The notes below the pieces were generated by a model. The model had not been told where the DNA came from. It saw only the letters and a program-made list of their open reading frames with translations, and made no database searches. A DNA stretch of 64,000 nt. Origin: JBFLYH01 sp964630235. GTDB lineage: Bacteria; Oederibacteriota; JAAXVQ01; JAUVAV01. Every line of letters begins with the position of its first letter. The first letter of the stretch is position 1. The stretch spans positions 248,001 to 312,000 of the forward strand of contig CAZVUO010000003.1 of assembly GCA_964630235.1 (NCBI GenBank). The letters are read 5' to 3'. Positions 1-8,929 of this stretch are shown piece after piece. A program made the translations under genes and the position numbers.

Positions 1-791
1 CCCAGCGGTTTGAGGTGCGCCAGCAGCCCGCTCTGGCTCAAGGTGCAGTGTTCGAGGATAAATTCGACGCAATAATGGTCGGAGTAGACTTCGGCAGGTT
101 TGAGGGCCGCCGGCCGCCTGGCCGGATAGACCGGGGCCGCGGCGGCATCGTGGGTCAGCGGGGCTCTGTTCAAATAGCGCACCGCGCCTTCCAAAAAGCA
201 AACCAATCCCAGCCCCCCGGCGTCCACCACGCAATGGTCCGCCAGCACCTGCAGCTGCTTGGGGGTGTCGGCCAGCGCCTGGCGGGCCGCGTCCAGCGCG
301 GAGACGAAAATCCGGTGCAGGTCCTTGGTGGCGCCGGATTCCCGCAGGGCTTGCAACGCCACCGCCTCGCCCACGCTGAGGATGGTGCCCTCGCGCGGGC
401 GATCAATCCGTTCGCGGGCGCGCAGGCAGCCCAGATGCAGGGCGCGGGCGAACACTTCGGCATTCAGCACGTCCCGGCCGCCCACGCCTTCGGCGAACCC
501 CGAAAAAAAACCGGACAGGATCATGCCCGAAGACCCGCGGCCGCCCAGCAGCGCGCCGCGGGCCGCGGCTTCGGCCACCGCGGCCACGCTGTTATGCCGG
601 ATCCCCTGGATCTCCTTCAAAACCGCCAGGAATGCCTGGTGCATATTCTTGCCGGTATCGCCGTCCGCGACCGGGAAGACATTGATGGCGTCAATATCGT
701 GGCGGAAATTGGAGAACCAGCGGATGCCCGCGGCCAGGGTATGTTTCAGCCGGATGCCGCGGAGCGGCCTGAGTTTCATGGTTTTTTTCAT
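1..791 (-). CDS. DAK2-domain protein, FakA/YloV-like (3' truncated by window edge)
   Basis: The first 263 codons of a minus-strand gene run off the left edge. The N-terminal part has the DhaL/DAK2 signature NVFPVADGDTGKNM, whose aspartates bind Mg-ADP in this family, followed by the Gly-rich LLGGRGSSGMILSGF loop. After about 200 residues it continues with YSDHYCVEFILEH, which resembles the YCTEFI segment of FakA/YloV (fatty acid kinase, ATP-binding subunit) rather than a stand-alone DhaL. In that family the protein phosphorylates fatty acids held by a FakB/DegV partner; no partner gene is in the window. Start is ATG at 791 or, 12 bases on, ATG at 779; neither has a strong Shine-Dalgarno. Family call is good, substrate is inferred. 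Confidence 0.85.
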   Translation of the reverse strand, partial: MKKTMKLRPLRGIRLKHTLAAGIRWFSNFRHDIDAINVFPVADGDTGKNMHQAFLAVLKEIQGIRHNSVAAVAEAAARGALLGGRGSSGMILSGFFSGFAEGVGGRDVLNAEVFARALHLGCLRARERIDRPREGTILSVGEAVALQALRESGATKDLHRIFVSALDAARQALADTPKQLQVLADHCVVDAGGLGLVCFLEGAVRYLNRAPLTHDAAAAPVYPARRPAALKPAEVYSDHYCVEFILEHCTLSQSGLLAHLKPL

Positions 792-930
792 CCACGCAGG
801 GTGCGGTGGCAGGTCAAGCGGCTGGCCGGCTGGGCGGCGGGCGCCCAGCCGGGTCCGTGTGCAGGCGGGAATTCCCGACCCTCTAATCCCAAGGGATAGC
901 GCAAAATAACCACCTCGCGGCGAGCCGCGG

Positions 931-2217
931 TCAGCGGCTCACCACGTTATGATACACCGCCTTTTTTCCCAATTCCATCTCAATTTCGAGCAGGCGGTTG
1001 TATTTGGCGATCCGGTCGCTGCGGCTGGCCGAACCGGTCTTGATCTGGCCGCCGCCCATGGCCACGGCCAGGTCGGCAATGAAGGTGTCCTCGGTCTCGC
1101 CGGAGCGGTGGGAGATGATGTAGTTCCAGCCCGCCTTCTGGCAAAGCTTGATGGTGGCGATGGTCTCGGAGACCGTTCCGATCTGGTTGACCTTGATGAG
1201 CACCGCGTTGGCGGCCTTTTGCTCGATGCCCTTCTTGACGAACGCGGGGTTGGTCACGAACAGGTCGTCGCCCACCACCTGGATCTTGTTCCCCACCCGC
1301 TGGGTGAATTTTTGGAATCCGGCCCAGTCGTTCTCGTAGAGGGGGTCTTCGATGGACACGATCGGATAGCGCGCGACCCAGGATTCCCAGAGGGCGATCA
1401 TCTCGTCCGTGGTCTTGAAGCCGCTGCCCGAATCCGCCAGGTTGTACTTCCCGTTCTCGTAAAGCGAGCTGGCGGCCGGGTCCAGGGCGATCATGATGTC
1501 CTTGCCCGCCTGATAGCCGGCGGCCTGGATCGCTTCCAGGATGACCTCGCAGGCTTCCTCGTTGCTCTTCAGGTTGGGCGCGAAACCGCCCTCGTCGCCG
1601 ACCGCGGTGGAATACCCCTTCTTTTTCAATATCTTGGCCAGATGGTGGAAGGTTTCGGCGCCCGCGCGCAGAGCCTCGCGAAAGGACGGACGGCCCAGGG
1701 GCATGGCCATGAATTCCTGGAAATCCACGCTGTTGTCCGCATGCTTGCCGCCGTTGATGATATTCATCATGGGCGCCGGCAGCACCTTGGCCTTGGTCCC
1801 GCCCAGGTACTGATACACGGGAAGTTTCTCCGCCTGCGCGGCGGCTTTCACCACGGCCATGGACACGCCCAGAATGGCGTTGGCGCCGAGCTGGCCCTTG
1901 TTGGGCGTGCCATCCAGCTTGAGCAGCGTCTGGTCCACGGCCATGAAATCCATGACGTCCATGCCCGTCACCGCCTTGGCGATGGGGCCGTTGACATTGG
2001 CCACGGCCTGGTTGGTGCCCTTGCCCAGATAGCGCGCCCGGTCGCCGTCGCGCAATTCCACGGCCTCGTGCTCGCCGGTCGAAGCGCCCGACGGCACGGA
2101 CGCGGACACCGCGGGCTGCCCCTTGGCGGCCACGAACACGCGCACGGTTGGATTCCCGCGGGAATCGAGAATTTCCAACGCGCTGACTTTCTCAATCTTC
2201 AGTTTTTTCTTGGGCAT
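931..2217 (-). CDS. eno: Enolase (phosphopyruvate hydratase)
   Basis: 428 residues, the normal bacterial length. It interconverts 2-phosphoglycerate and phosphoenolpyruvate in cytosolic glycolysis/gluconeogenesis. The N-terminus has LEILDSRGNPTVRV, the middle has SVDFQEFMAMPLG and VGDEGGFAPN, the metal-binding residues lie in ALDPAASS, SIEDPL and VGDDLFVTN, and the family signature region carries LIKVNQIGT followed by SHRSGETEDTFIADL. The ATG at 2217 is chosen over an in-frame ATG further upstream because a perfect AGGAGG lies just ahead of it and the protein then begins like other enolases. It is followed upstream (2285) by the PPi-phosphofructokinase on the same strand, so the two glycolytic genes may share a transcript. 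Confidence 0.97.
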   Translation of the reverse strand: MPKKKLKIEKVSALEILDSRGNPTVRVFVAAKGQPAVSASVPSGASTGEHEAVELRDGDRARYLGKGTNQAVANVNGPIAKAVTGMDVMDFMAVDQTLLKLDGTPNKGQLGANAILGVSMAVVKAAAQAEKLPVYQYLGGTKAKVLPAPMMNIINGGKHADNSVDFQEFMAMPLGRPSFREALRAGAETFHHLAKILKKKGYSTAVGDEGGFAPNLKSNEEACEVILEAIQAAGYQAGKDIMIALDPAASSLYENGKYNLADSGSGFKTTDEMIALWESWVARYPIVSIEDPLYENDWAGFQKFTQRVGNKIQVVGDDLFVTNPAFVKKGIEQKAANAVLIKVNQIGTVSETIATIKLCQKAGWNYIISHRSGETEDTFIADLAVAMGGGQIKTGSASRSDRIAKYNRLLEIEMELGKKAVYHNVVSR

Positions 2218-2284
2218 ACGGTCCTCCTGCCGAGACGCTCGGCTGTAATGGATCACCCTTCGCGGGGTGGGTCACGCCTAAACC

Positions 2285-4120
2285 TTAGAAAACCACCTGG
2301 ACTTCAGGCCCCAGATCGAAATTCAAACCAGCATAGCCCTGGTTCATGGCCACGGTGACGGGCATTTGGCTGGCAACCGGCCCCCACAACTGCCTGGGGC
2401 CCGGCGAGGCGAAACAGTCCTCCTGCGCCCAGCGCTCCCGCGCCGCGAGGAAATATTTGAACGCCGGCGAAGCCACTTCCACCAGCGCCTTTTCGATTAC
2501 CATTTCGTCCTCGCCGTGCCGGCGCTCCTGGTGCAACAACCCGGTCAGCGGCAAAGCCAGCGCCTGTCCGCCCTGGTCCAGGCTGCGGATGGCCACCATG
2601 TAGCCGGTATGGCCCGACAGCACCAGCGAGCCGGCCGTGAACCCCAGGTTAAAGGTGTAGGCGGCGTCAAACCGGCTGGGCGCGCCGCAGCGGCCTTCGT
2701 ACCCGAAAAAGTGATTGTTGGTGGCGAGCTTGGATTTTTGGAAACGCTCCACTTCGGCCGGCGTCAGGTCCACCTGATTGGCCCCCTGGCCGACAAAGCC
2801 CGAAGGGTCCACTTTCATTTCGTGCAGACGGGCCTGGACCATTTCGATCAGCAGTTTCTCCGTGGGGATCTGGGAGACCTGCAGGTTGCCGTGGGCGTCC
2901 CGGTCCAGAAGCAGCATGTCCTCGAACTCGTCGGGCAGCGAGGCCATGAGTTTGGCGGACTGCGGGGACAACTTGCCGAAAAGGAAATCCTTTTTTTCCG
3001 CGAGCGTCTTCGTGTCCTCGAGGACCTTGGCGTGCTTGCCCATGAGTTCATTGAGTTCATGAATCAGGCTGCGCATCTCCGGGATGAATTCGATGAGGCC
3101 TTCGGGAATCAGCACCACGCCGTAATCCATGCCCTTGGCCGCGCGGCGGGCGATGGCCCGGCACAGGATGTCCACGATCTGGGCGAGCGACAGCTTTTTG
3201 TCCGCGATTTCCTCCGACACGAACGCCACGGACGGCTTGGTTTGCAAGGCGACTTCAAGCCCCACGTGCGTGGCGCTGCGTCCCATCAATTTGACGAAAT
3301 GCCAATATTTGCGCGACGAGGGGGTGTCCTGAAGGATATTTCCAACCAGTTCCGCGTAAATCTTGGTCGCCGTGTCAAAACCAAAGGAAATAGGCAGGAG
3401 CTTTCCGACCTGGAGGTCGCCGTCAATGGTTTTGGGCACGCCGATGACCTGCACCCCGCGGCCGTCCGGGTGCACGCTGTCGGCGAGGTATTCCGCGAGC
3501 AGGGCGGCGTTGGTGTTGGAGTCGTCGCCGCCCACGATCACGATCGCGTCCAGCCGCTGCTCCTGGCACACGGCCTTGACCTGTTTAAACTGCTCGTGGC
3601 TCTTGATCTTGGTGCGGTCGGACCCCAGGAAATCGAACCCGCCGGTGTTGAAAATGCGCTTCAGATCCGCGTCCGCGATCTCGAAAATCCTGCCTGCCAG
3701 GAGTCCTTTGGGCCCCTGCCGCACGCCCAGCAGGGTGTTTTTCGGCCCCAGGGCTTTTTTCAGGCCGGCCAGGACATTGTGCCCGCCGGCCGCAGGACCG
3801 CCGGAGAACAGCACGGCCACCCGCTTCCCGCCCGCCTGAGGACGGTTCGCGGCCTGAGCCTGCAGCACCTGTTCACCGTTCCTGGGGAAAAGTTTGGGAA
3901 AGTGGGCCTGGAGGGCTTTATGGTCGAGGCTGGTGGACAGATGAAATTCATGAAACTCGGCTGGCGCGAATCCGGCGGGCAGGAGCGCGCCTTGGTCCTG
4001 AAAGATGGCCAGCACAGGCAGGGGCAGCTGGCGGACCTGGTCCTCGAAGAGCGAGTGATTTTTCTCCGTGGCTTCCCACGCGCGGATGAGCTCCGGGTGG
4101 GCGGATGACGGCTGGGCCAT
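2285..4120 (-). CDS. pfp: Pyrophosphate--fructose 6-phosphate 1-phosphotransferase
   Basis: 611 residues, matching the long PPi-PFK class related to plant PFP beta subunits. It reversibly phosphorylates fructose 6-phosphate with pyrophosphate in the cytosol. Seen directly: VAVLFSGGPAAGGHNV near the start of the catalytic domain; IVVGGDDSNTNA, where GGDD replaces the GGDG of ATP enzymes, the established marker of PPi specificity; PKTIDGDL with the PPi-type lysine and catalytic aspartate; MGRSATHVGLEVALQT for sugar-phosphate binding; and LIPEGLIEF. Start ATG 4120 follows AGGAGG. It sits between nifS and eno on the same strand. PPi-dependence fits an energy-limited anaerobe, but that is inference. 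Confidence 0.95.
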   Translation of the reverse strand: MAQPSSAHPELIRAWEATEKNHSLFEDQVRQLPLPVLAIFQDQGALLPAGFAPAEFHEFHLSTSLDHKALQAHFPKLFPRNGEQVLQAQAANRPQAGGKRVAVLFSGGPAAGGHNVLAGLKKALGPKNTLLGVRQGPKGLLAGRIFEIADADLKRIFNTGGFDFLGSDRTKIKSHEQFKQVKAVCQEQRLDAIVIVGGDDSNTNAALLAEYLADSVHPDGRGVQVIGVPKTIDGDLQVGKLLPISFGFDTATKIYAELVGNILQDTPSSRKYWHFVKLMGRSATHVGLEVALQTKPSVAFVSEEIADKKLSLAQIVDILCRAIARRAAKGMDYGVVLIPEGLIEFIPEMRSLIHELNELMGKHAKVLEDTKTLAEKKDFLFGKLSPQSAKLMASLPDEFEDMLLLDRDAHGNLQVSQIPTEKLLIEMVQARLHEMKVDPSGFVGQGANQVDLTPAEVERFQKSKLATNNHFFGYEGRCGAPSRFDAAYTFNLGFTAGSLVLSGHTGYMVAIRSLDQGGQALALPLTGLLHQERRHGEDEMVIEKALVEVASPAFKYFLAARERWAQEDCFASPGPRQLWGPVASQMPVTVAMNQGYAGLNFDLGPEVQVVF

Positions 4121-4223
4121 AAGGCGGTGTCCTCCTGAACTGTGGGGCGAAGTTTTTAAAACGGCGGGTATTGTAGCGGATTCGCGGGGGAAATGCCAGT
4201 GAAAAGGATATTCCGCTTGCCGG

Positions 4224-5387
4224 TTACTGCCGTCTGGCCCAGAAGGGCGAGAGCGCGCGCAGGCCCGCGATGACCGGGGGCAGGACGGCGAGGACGCGGT
4301 CAATCTCAGCCTGCGTGTTGTAGCGCGACAGGGAGAAACGGATCGAGCCGTGAATGGCCGTGAACGGCACGCCCATGGCCCGGAGGACATGCGAAGGCTC
4401 CAGCGAGCCGGAGGTGCAGGCCGACCCCGAGGAAGCGCAAATGCCCGCCTCATCCAGTTTGAGCAGGATGGCCTCGCCTTCGATATATTCAAAGCTGATG
4501 TTGGTGGTATTGGGCAGGCGGTGCTCCGGGTCGCCGTTGACGCGCGTGTTTGGAACAGCCTGGAGCACGCCCTGCTCCAGCCGGTCGCGCAAGGCGGCCT
4601 GCTGCTGAACCTGGCCGCGGTGCCGCACCGCCAGGTCAGCGGCCACGCCCAGGCCCACGATGCCAGCCACGTTTTCCGTGCCGCCCCGCCGGCCGTGCTC
4701 CTGGTGCCCGCCGATGATGAAGGGCACGAAGCGCGTGCCGCGCCGGACGTACAGAGCGCCCACGCCCTTGGGTGCGTGCAGTTTGTGACCGGAGATGGAC
4801 ACGAGGTCCGCGGGAATGGCGTTCATGTCCAGGGAGAGTTTGCCGGCCGCCTGCACGGCGTCGGTGTGGAAAATCAGGCCCCGCTCTTTGACCAGCTCGG
4901 CGATCTTTTGCAGGGGAAACACCGTGCCGGTTTCGTTGTTGGCGTACATGATTGAAACCAGCGCGGTATCCGGGGTCAGCGCGTGCCGCAGGGCCTCCAA
5001 ATCCAGACGCCCCTGGGTGTCCACGGGCAGATAGGTCACCCGGTAGCCCCGGTTTTCCAGATGCTTGCACAAATTCAGGATCGCGGGATGCTCCACGCGG
5101 CTGGTGACGATGTGCCGCCGGTCAGGCATGGCCTCGAGGACTCCGCGAAGGGCCGCATTGTCCGACTCGGTGCCACAGCTGGTGAAAATGATCTCGGTGT
5201 CCTTGGCGCCGAACAGAGCGGCCGCCTGAGAACGCGCCCGGTCCAGGTCATGGGCAAGCTGGCCGCCAAACGTGTGCATGCTCGACGGATTGCCGTATTT
5301 TTCCCCCAGGTAGGGCAGCATGGCTTCCCGCACTTCGGCGGCGATGGCAGAGGTGGCGTTGTTGTCCAAATAAATGACCGGGTTCAT
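4224..5387 (-). CDS. nifS: Cysteine desulfurase, NifS type
   Basis: 387-residue PLP enzyme that converts cysteine to alanine and passes sulfane sulfur to the NifU scaffold. It starts MNPVIYLDNNATS, carries the PLP-lysine motif SGHKLHAPKGVGALYV, and has the catalytic cysteine in SSGSACTSGSLEPSHVL, a short active loop typical of group I NifS/IscS enzymes. ATG 5387 overlaps the nifU stop as ATGA (4 bp), implying translational coupling, and AGGAG lies upstream. No nitrogenase gene is in the window, so the pair probably serves general or oxygen-sensitive Fe-S assembly; the window itself encodes many Fe-S proteins (MutY, KamA, HydF, polyferredoxin). Confidence 0.95.
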   Translation of the reverse strand: MNPVIYLDNNATSAIAAEVREAMLPYLGEKYGNPSSMHTFGGQLAHDLDRARSQAAALFGAKDTEIIFTSCGTESDNAALRGVLEAMPDRRHIVTSRVEHPAILNLCKHLENRGYRVTYLPVDTQGRLDLEALRHALTPDTALVSIMYANNETGTVFPLQKIAELVKERGLIFHTDAVQAAGKLSLDMNAIPADLVSISGHKLHAPKGVGALYVRRGTRFVPFIIGGHQEHGRRGGTENVAGIVGLGVAADLAVRHRGQVQQQAALRDRLEQGVLQAVPNTRVNGDPEHRLPNTTNISFEYIEGEAILLKLDEAGICASSGSACTSGSLEPSHVLRAMGVPFTAIHGSIRFSLSRYNTQAEIDRVLAVLPPVIAGLRALSPFWARRQ

Positions 5388-6232
5388 GCTCTGATCTCCT
5401 CCACGGTAATGTCCGGTTCCACGAACTCGCGCAGTTTCCCTTCCACCAGGTCGCGCAGGGTGAAGGTCGCGACCTGGCAGCCGGAACACATGCCGAGCAG
5501 GCGCACCTTCACCTTTTTCCCCTCGACGTCCACCAGTTCAAGATCGCCGCCGTCCTTCTGCAGCTGCGGCCGCACCTCCCGGTCCAGGGTCTCCTGCACG
5601 AGCTTCATCCGCTGCAGGTTGGTCAGGCCGCCGGATCGCGCGGCGCTGACCTGGTGCGCGTCGGCTTGGACCTTGCGCAGGATCTCCTCAATGCGCCAGT
5701 GGCAGCTGCCGCAGGCGCCGCCGGCCTTGGTGTAGTTGGTCACCTGCTCCAGAGTGGTCAGCTTGTTCTCCCGGATGGCCCGTTCGATCTTTTTATCGGT
5801 CACGCCAAAGCACTTGCACACTATTTCGCCTTCTTCTTCCTCGTGGGCCTGGGGCCGGGCCTGACCGCGGTAGTTCGCGATGGCCGCTTCCAGGGCCTCC
5901 ATGCCCATGACCGAGCAGTGCATTTTTTCCTGCGGCAGGCCGCCCAGCGCGTCGGCAATGTCGCGGTTGGAAATACGTCCGGCTTCCTCCAGTGTCTTGC
6001 CCAGCACCATATCGGTCAAGATGCTCGACGAGGCGATGGCGCTGCCGCAGCCGAAGGTCTGGAACTTGGCTTCCGTGATCTTTTCCGATCCGGGGTCCAC
6101 CCGCAGGGTCAGGCGCAGGGCGTCGCCGCACACCAGTGACCCCACCTCGCCCACCGCGTTGGCGTCCTGCACCTCGCCGACATTGTGCGGGTGGAGAAAA
6201 TGTTCTTTCACGCGTTCGCTGTAATCCCACAT
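5384..6232 (-). CDS. nifU: NifU Fe-S cluster scaffold, three-domain form
   Basis: 282 residues with all three domains of full-length NifU. Residues 1-125 are an IscU-like scaffold (MWDYSERVKEHFLHPHNVG, then cysteines in SLVCGDA, FGCGSAI and MHCSVMG). The middle is a [2Fe-2S] BFD-type ferredoxin domain (EIVCKCFGV and GACGSCHWRIEEIL). The C-terminus is a NifU thioredoxin-fold domain with CSGC in LLGMCSGCQVATFTL. It assembles transient clusters with sulfur from the overlapping nifS. Start ATG 6232 has AAGGAG upstream. The presence of the central ferredoxin domain separates it from plain IscU and fits an anaerobic or microaerophilic lineage. Confidence 0.96.
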   Translation of the reverse strand: MWDYSERVKEHFLHPHNVGEVQDANAVGEVGSLVCGDALRLTLRVDPGSEKITEAKFQTFGCGSAIASSSILTDMVLGKTLEEAGRISNRDIADALGGLPQEKMHCSVMGMEALEAAIANYRGQARPQAHEEEEGEIVCKCFGVTDKKIERAIRENKLTTLEQVTNYTKAGGACGSCHWRIEEILRKVQADAHQVSAARSGGLTNLQRMKLVQETLDREVRPQLQKDGGDLELVDVEGKKVKVRLLGMCSGCQVATFTLRDLVEGKLREFVEPDITVEEIRA

Positions 6233-6594
6233 GGCTTTTGCTCCTTTTGCCTTTCGCCGCCAGGCGGTTTTATCCTATAAATAATCTTTTATATTAGACC
6301 GCTCGCGGCCCGCGGAGTTCCGCTTTTCGGCAAACTAAATTTTTGCACCCCGCTTCGGATTGTGCTTGTTTCCAAAGGCTTTTATACTATTTTTCGCCCC
6401 GCGCGCCCGCAAAAACCCCGGGTCATTTGCTTTTCAGGATTCGGCTGATTATAATTAACCTAACTAAAATAAGCAACCCCCATGGTTGCCCAGCACGGCC
6501 CCGCGCCCCTGTTTTCATGCCGCGACAGTATTAATCCGCGGCCCTATTGGCCGATACTGATCTGAGGGACACCTCGCGTCCCAGGAGAACCTGC
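6233..6594. other. Divergent intergenic region between nifU and the histidine kinase
   Basis: 362 bases without a convincing gene. It is AT-richer than its flanks. The half nearest nifU holds TATAAATAAT/TAATAT-like stretches that probably contain the nifU-nifS promoter, but no clear -35 could be assigned. The other half holds a plus-strand promoter at 6427-6455 and, just before the kinase ribosome binding site, a short GGGAC/GTCCC hairpin (about 6566-6582). A 63-codon open frame here has no ribosome binding site and was not accepted. Confidence 0.6.
6427..6455 (+). promoter_or_regulatory. Putative sigma70-type promoter for the receiver-histidine kinase
   Basis: TTGCTT at 6427-6432, a 17-base spacer and a perfect TATAAT at 6450-6455. 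Expected transcription start near 6462, giving a leader of about 130 bases before the kinase ATG at 6595. Confidence 0.45.
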
Positions 6595-7875
6595 ATGAAA
6601 ATATTATTGGCGGACGACGACCCGATCAGTTTGCACCTCCTGAAAAAATCCCTCGCCCATCTCCGGTCCGAGATCGTGCTGGCGCATAACGGCCAGGAAG
6701 CGTGGCAGCATCTCACCGCCGCGCCGCCGCCGGACCTCGCCCTGCTGGATTGGATGATGCCGGAACTGGACGGGCCGGATATCTGCCGCCGTCTGCGGGT
6801 GAAGCAGGACAACCACTTCACCTATATCATCCTGGTCACGTCCAACGACCGGCCGGAATACATCACCATCGGTCTGGACGCCGGCGCCAACGACTATATC
6901 ATCAAGCCCTTCAATCAGGATGAACTGCGCAGTCGGGTCGCGGTCGGCCTGCGGGTGGTGAATTACGAGAACAGCCTGCGCATCGTCAACGACCGCCTGC
7001 GCCAGTACTCGCTGGACCTCGAGCAGCTCGCGCAGGAGCGGGCTGAACAGCTGGTGCGGGCCGACCGCATGGTCGTCCTGGGCACCATGGCCGCCGGCAT
7101 GGCTCACGAGATCAACAACCCCCTGACCATCGTCCAGGGGAATCTCGGTCTGCTCAAGCATTTCTGGCGGCAATTCGGCGACCAGGCGCTCCGGGGGATC
7201 CAAGCCGATCGGCCGTCCAGCGAGAGCTCCGATCTCAAGCACCTGGACGTCAAGGACATGCTCGATTCCATGGAAAGATCCGTCCACCGCTTGCGCAACA
7301 TCGTGGACGGCATGCGGACCCTGTCGCACGGCGGCGGGGGCAAGATCGAGGTCCTGGACCACCTCCGCTGCCTCCAGGACGCCATCCAGATCAGCCTGCC
7401 GAAAACCAAACGGCTCTGCCCGGTGGCGGTCGAGACCCAGGATGTCCCGTTCCGTGTGCTGGCCAACCCCGTACAGATCACGCAGATCCTGGTCAACCTG
7501 ATCGCCAATGCCGCGGATGCCCTGGCCGACACCCCCGCGCCGTCCATCATCGCCCGGGCCTATCCCAACCAGCACCGCTTGTGCCTCAGCATCCAGGACA
7601 ACGGGCCCGGCATTCCGCCTGAAAACCAGGAAAAAATCTGGAACCCGCTGTTCACCTCGAAGCCCATGGGCCAGGGAACAGGATTGGGCCTGGCCATCTG
7701 CCAGGAGATCGCCCAAGCCCACGGCGGCACGCTGCGCGTCGCTTCCCAGCCTGGCCAGGGCGCCACTTTTACCTTGTGCCTGCCGAACGAGGCCGATTAC
7801 GTCAAGCTGGTTTCGGACCGCCAGGGTTCCGCGTCCCCGGCTTCCGCCAGCGGGACGCCTGCCGTAAACAACTGA
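6595..7875 (+). CDS. Response regulator receiver - histidine kinase (cytoplasmic)
   Basis: 426 residues, no membrane segment. Residues 1-120 form a CheY-like receiver (acidic DDD at 7-9, phosphoacceptor Asp52 in LLDWMMPELDG, Lys104 in IIKPFN). A coiled linker leads to a HisKA dimerisation domain with the phosphorylated histidine at 171 in AAGMAHEINNPLT, then HATPase_c with the N box LVNLIANAADAL and G boxes DNGPGIP and GTGLGLAI. Proteins with this order act as an intermediate in phosphorelays; the input partner is not in the window. ATG 6595 is chosen because AGGAG precedes it by 7 bases and the receiver begins there. Its last 74 bases overlap the 3' end of the convergent mutY. Confidence 0.93.
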   Translation: MKILLADDDPISLHLLKKSLAHLRSEIVLAHNGQEAWQHLTAAPPPDLALLDWMMPELDGPDICRRLRVKQDNHFTYIILVTSNDRPEYITIGLDAGANDYIIKPFNQDELRSRVAVGLRVVNYENSLRIVNDRLRQYSLDLEQLAQERAEQLVRADRMVVLGTMAAGMAHEINNPLTIVQGNLGLLKHFWRQFGDQALRGIQADRPSSESSDLKHLDVKDMLDSMERSVHRLRNIVDGMRTLSHGGGGKIEVLDHLRCLQDAIQISLPKTKRLCPVAVETQDVPFRVLANPVQITQILVNLIANAADALADTPAPSIIARAYPNQHRLCLSIQDNGPGIPPENQEKIWNPLFTSKPMGQGTGLGLAICQEIAQAHGGTLRVASQPGQGATFTLCLPNEADYVKLVSDRQGSASPASASGTPAVNN

Positions 7876-8929
7876 TGACAGCATGATTGGCCCGCGGGAA
7901 CGCGAGCCGGCGCATTTCCTCCAGCGTGACCCAGCGCAAGAACTGGTGCCAACGCGGTTCAGGCTCTCCGCGTACTGCCGCGCATGCGAAGGCATGCAAG
8001 GTAACGCTGAAATGGGTGTAAGCGTGGTCCACGGCCACCAGCTCCCTGCCCACGCGCACGCGCAGGCCCAGCTCTTCCCGAATCTCCCGCTTAAGCGCCT
8101 GGGGCAGGGTCTCGCCCGGTTCAACCTTTCCGCCCGGAAACTCCCACAACCCTCCCAGCAGGCCTGGGGCAGGCCGCTGCCCAACCAGGTACCTTCCTCT
8201 GCGTTCGAGAACCGCCGCCGCCACTTGGTAATGCGGAACCGGCCGTTTGCGCCGCCGGCGCGGAAACCGTTCGGGTTGTCCGGCGGCCCGGGCCTGGCAC
8301 CGGGCCGCCAGCGGGCAGGACGCGCAGGCCGGCCGGCGCGGCAGGCACACCAGGGCGCCCAGCTCCATGACCGCCTGGTTGAAATCCCCGGGCGCCGCAG
8401 CTGGCACCAGCTGATCCCCCAGGTCCCACAACCGGCGGCGCGTATCCGGCCGCTCCAACTCCCCCTCCAGCCGGAAAAACCTCGCCCAAACCCGGGCCAC
8501 GTTCCCATCCACGACCGGCACGCGCTCGCCCAGGCAGATGCTGGCGATCGCATTGGCCGTGTAGCGCCCAATCCCCGGCAGGAGACGCCAGGCCTCGGCC
8601 GTGGCCGGGAACACGTTCTGCCGCGCCACCTGCCGGGCCGCCCGTTGCAGATTCCTGGCGCGGGAGTAGTATCCCAATCCTTCCCACGCTTTCAGCACGG
8701 CGTTCTGGCCGGCGCGGGCCAGCGCCCGGACCGTGGGAAAGCGCCGCAGGAAACGGCGGTAATAAGGCAGAACCGCGGTCACCTGGGTTTGCTGGAGCAT
8801 GATCTCCGAAACCCAGACGCGGTAAGGATGCGGACCCTGCCGCCAGGGCAGCTTGCGGGCATGGCGGCCGAACCAGGCCAGCAGACGCCGCCGCAGCCAG
8901 CGGACCAGGGAGGGATCAAGTTTTTTCAC
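7802..8929 (-). CDS. mutY: A/G-specific adenine DNA glycosylase with intact Nudix box
   Basis: 375 residues. It removes adenine mispaired with 8-oxoguanine. The glycosylase domain has catalytic Glu42 (SEIMLQQTQ), the helix-hairpin-helix LPGIGRYTANAI with Asp141 in VDGNVARV, and the [4Fe-4S] ligands Cys195, 202, 205 and 211 in the canonical C-x6-C-x2-C-x5-C spacing. The C-terminal MutT-like domain is unusual: residues 267-289 match the full catalytic Nudix consensus (G-x5-E-x7-REIREELGL), which most MutY proteins have lost. GTG start at 8929 overlaps the upstream nucleotidyltransferase gene by 14 bases. The 3' end overlaps the convergent histidine kinase by 74 bases. Confidence 0.95.
   Translation of the reverse strand: MKKLDPSLVRWLRRRLLAWFGRHARKLPWRQGPHPYRVWVSEIMLQQTQVTAVLPYYRRFLRRFPTVRALARAGQNAVLKAWEGLGYYSRARNLQRAARQVARQNVFPATAEAWRLLPGIGRYTANAIASICLGERVPVVDGNVARVWARFFRLEGELERPDTRRRLWDLGDQLVPAAAPGDFNQAVMELGALVCLPRRPACASCPLAARCQARAAGQPERFPRRRRKRPVPHYQVAAAVLERRGRYLVGQRPAPGLLGGLWEFPGGKVEPGETLPQALKREIREELGLRVRVGRELVAVDHAYTHFSVTLHAFACAAVRGEPEPRWHQFLRWVTLEEMRRLAFPRANHAVISCLRQASRWRKPGTRNPGGPKPA

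Noticed and set aside
15..899. Long plus-strand open frame (294 codons)
   Set aside because: It is the antisense shadow of the DAK2 gene; the minus frame shows NVFPVADGDTGKNM and other family motifs.
904..932. Terminator after enolase
   Set aside because: A 5-base CGCGG/CCGCG stem and a TTATTTT stretch separated by 8 bases is too weak to call.
949..4108. Two plus-strand frames of 469 and 580 codons
   Set aside because: Shadows of eno and pfp in GC-rich DNA; His/Gly/Val-rich products without family features.
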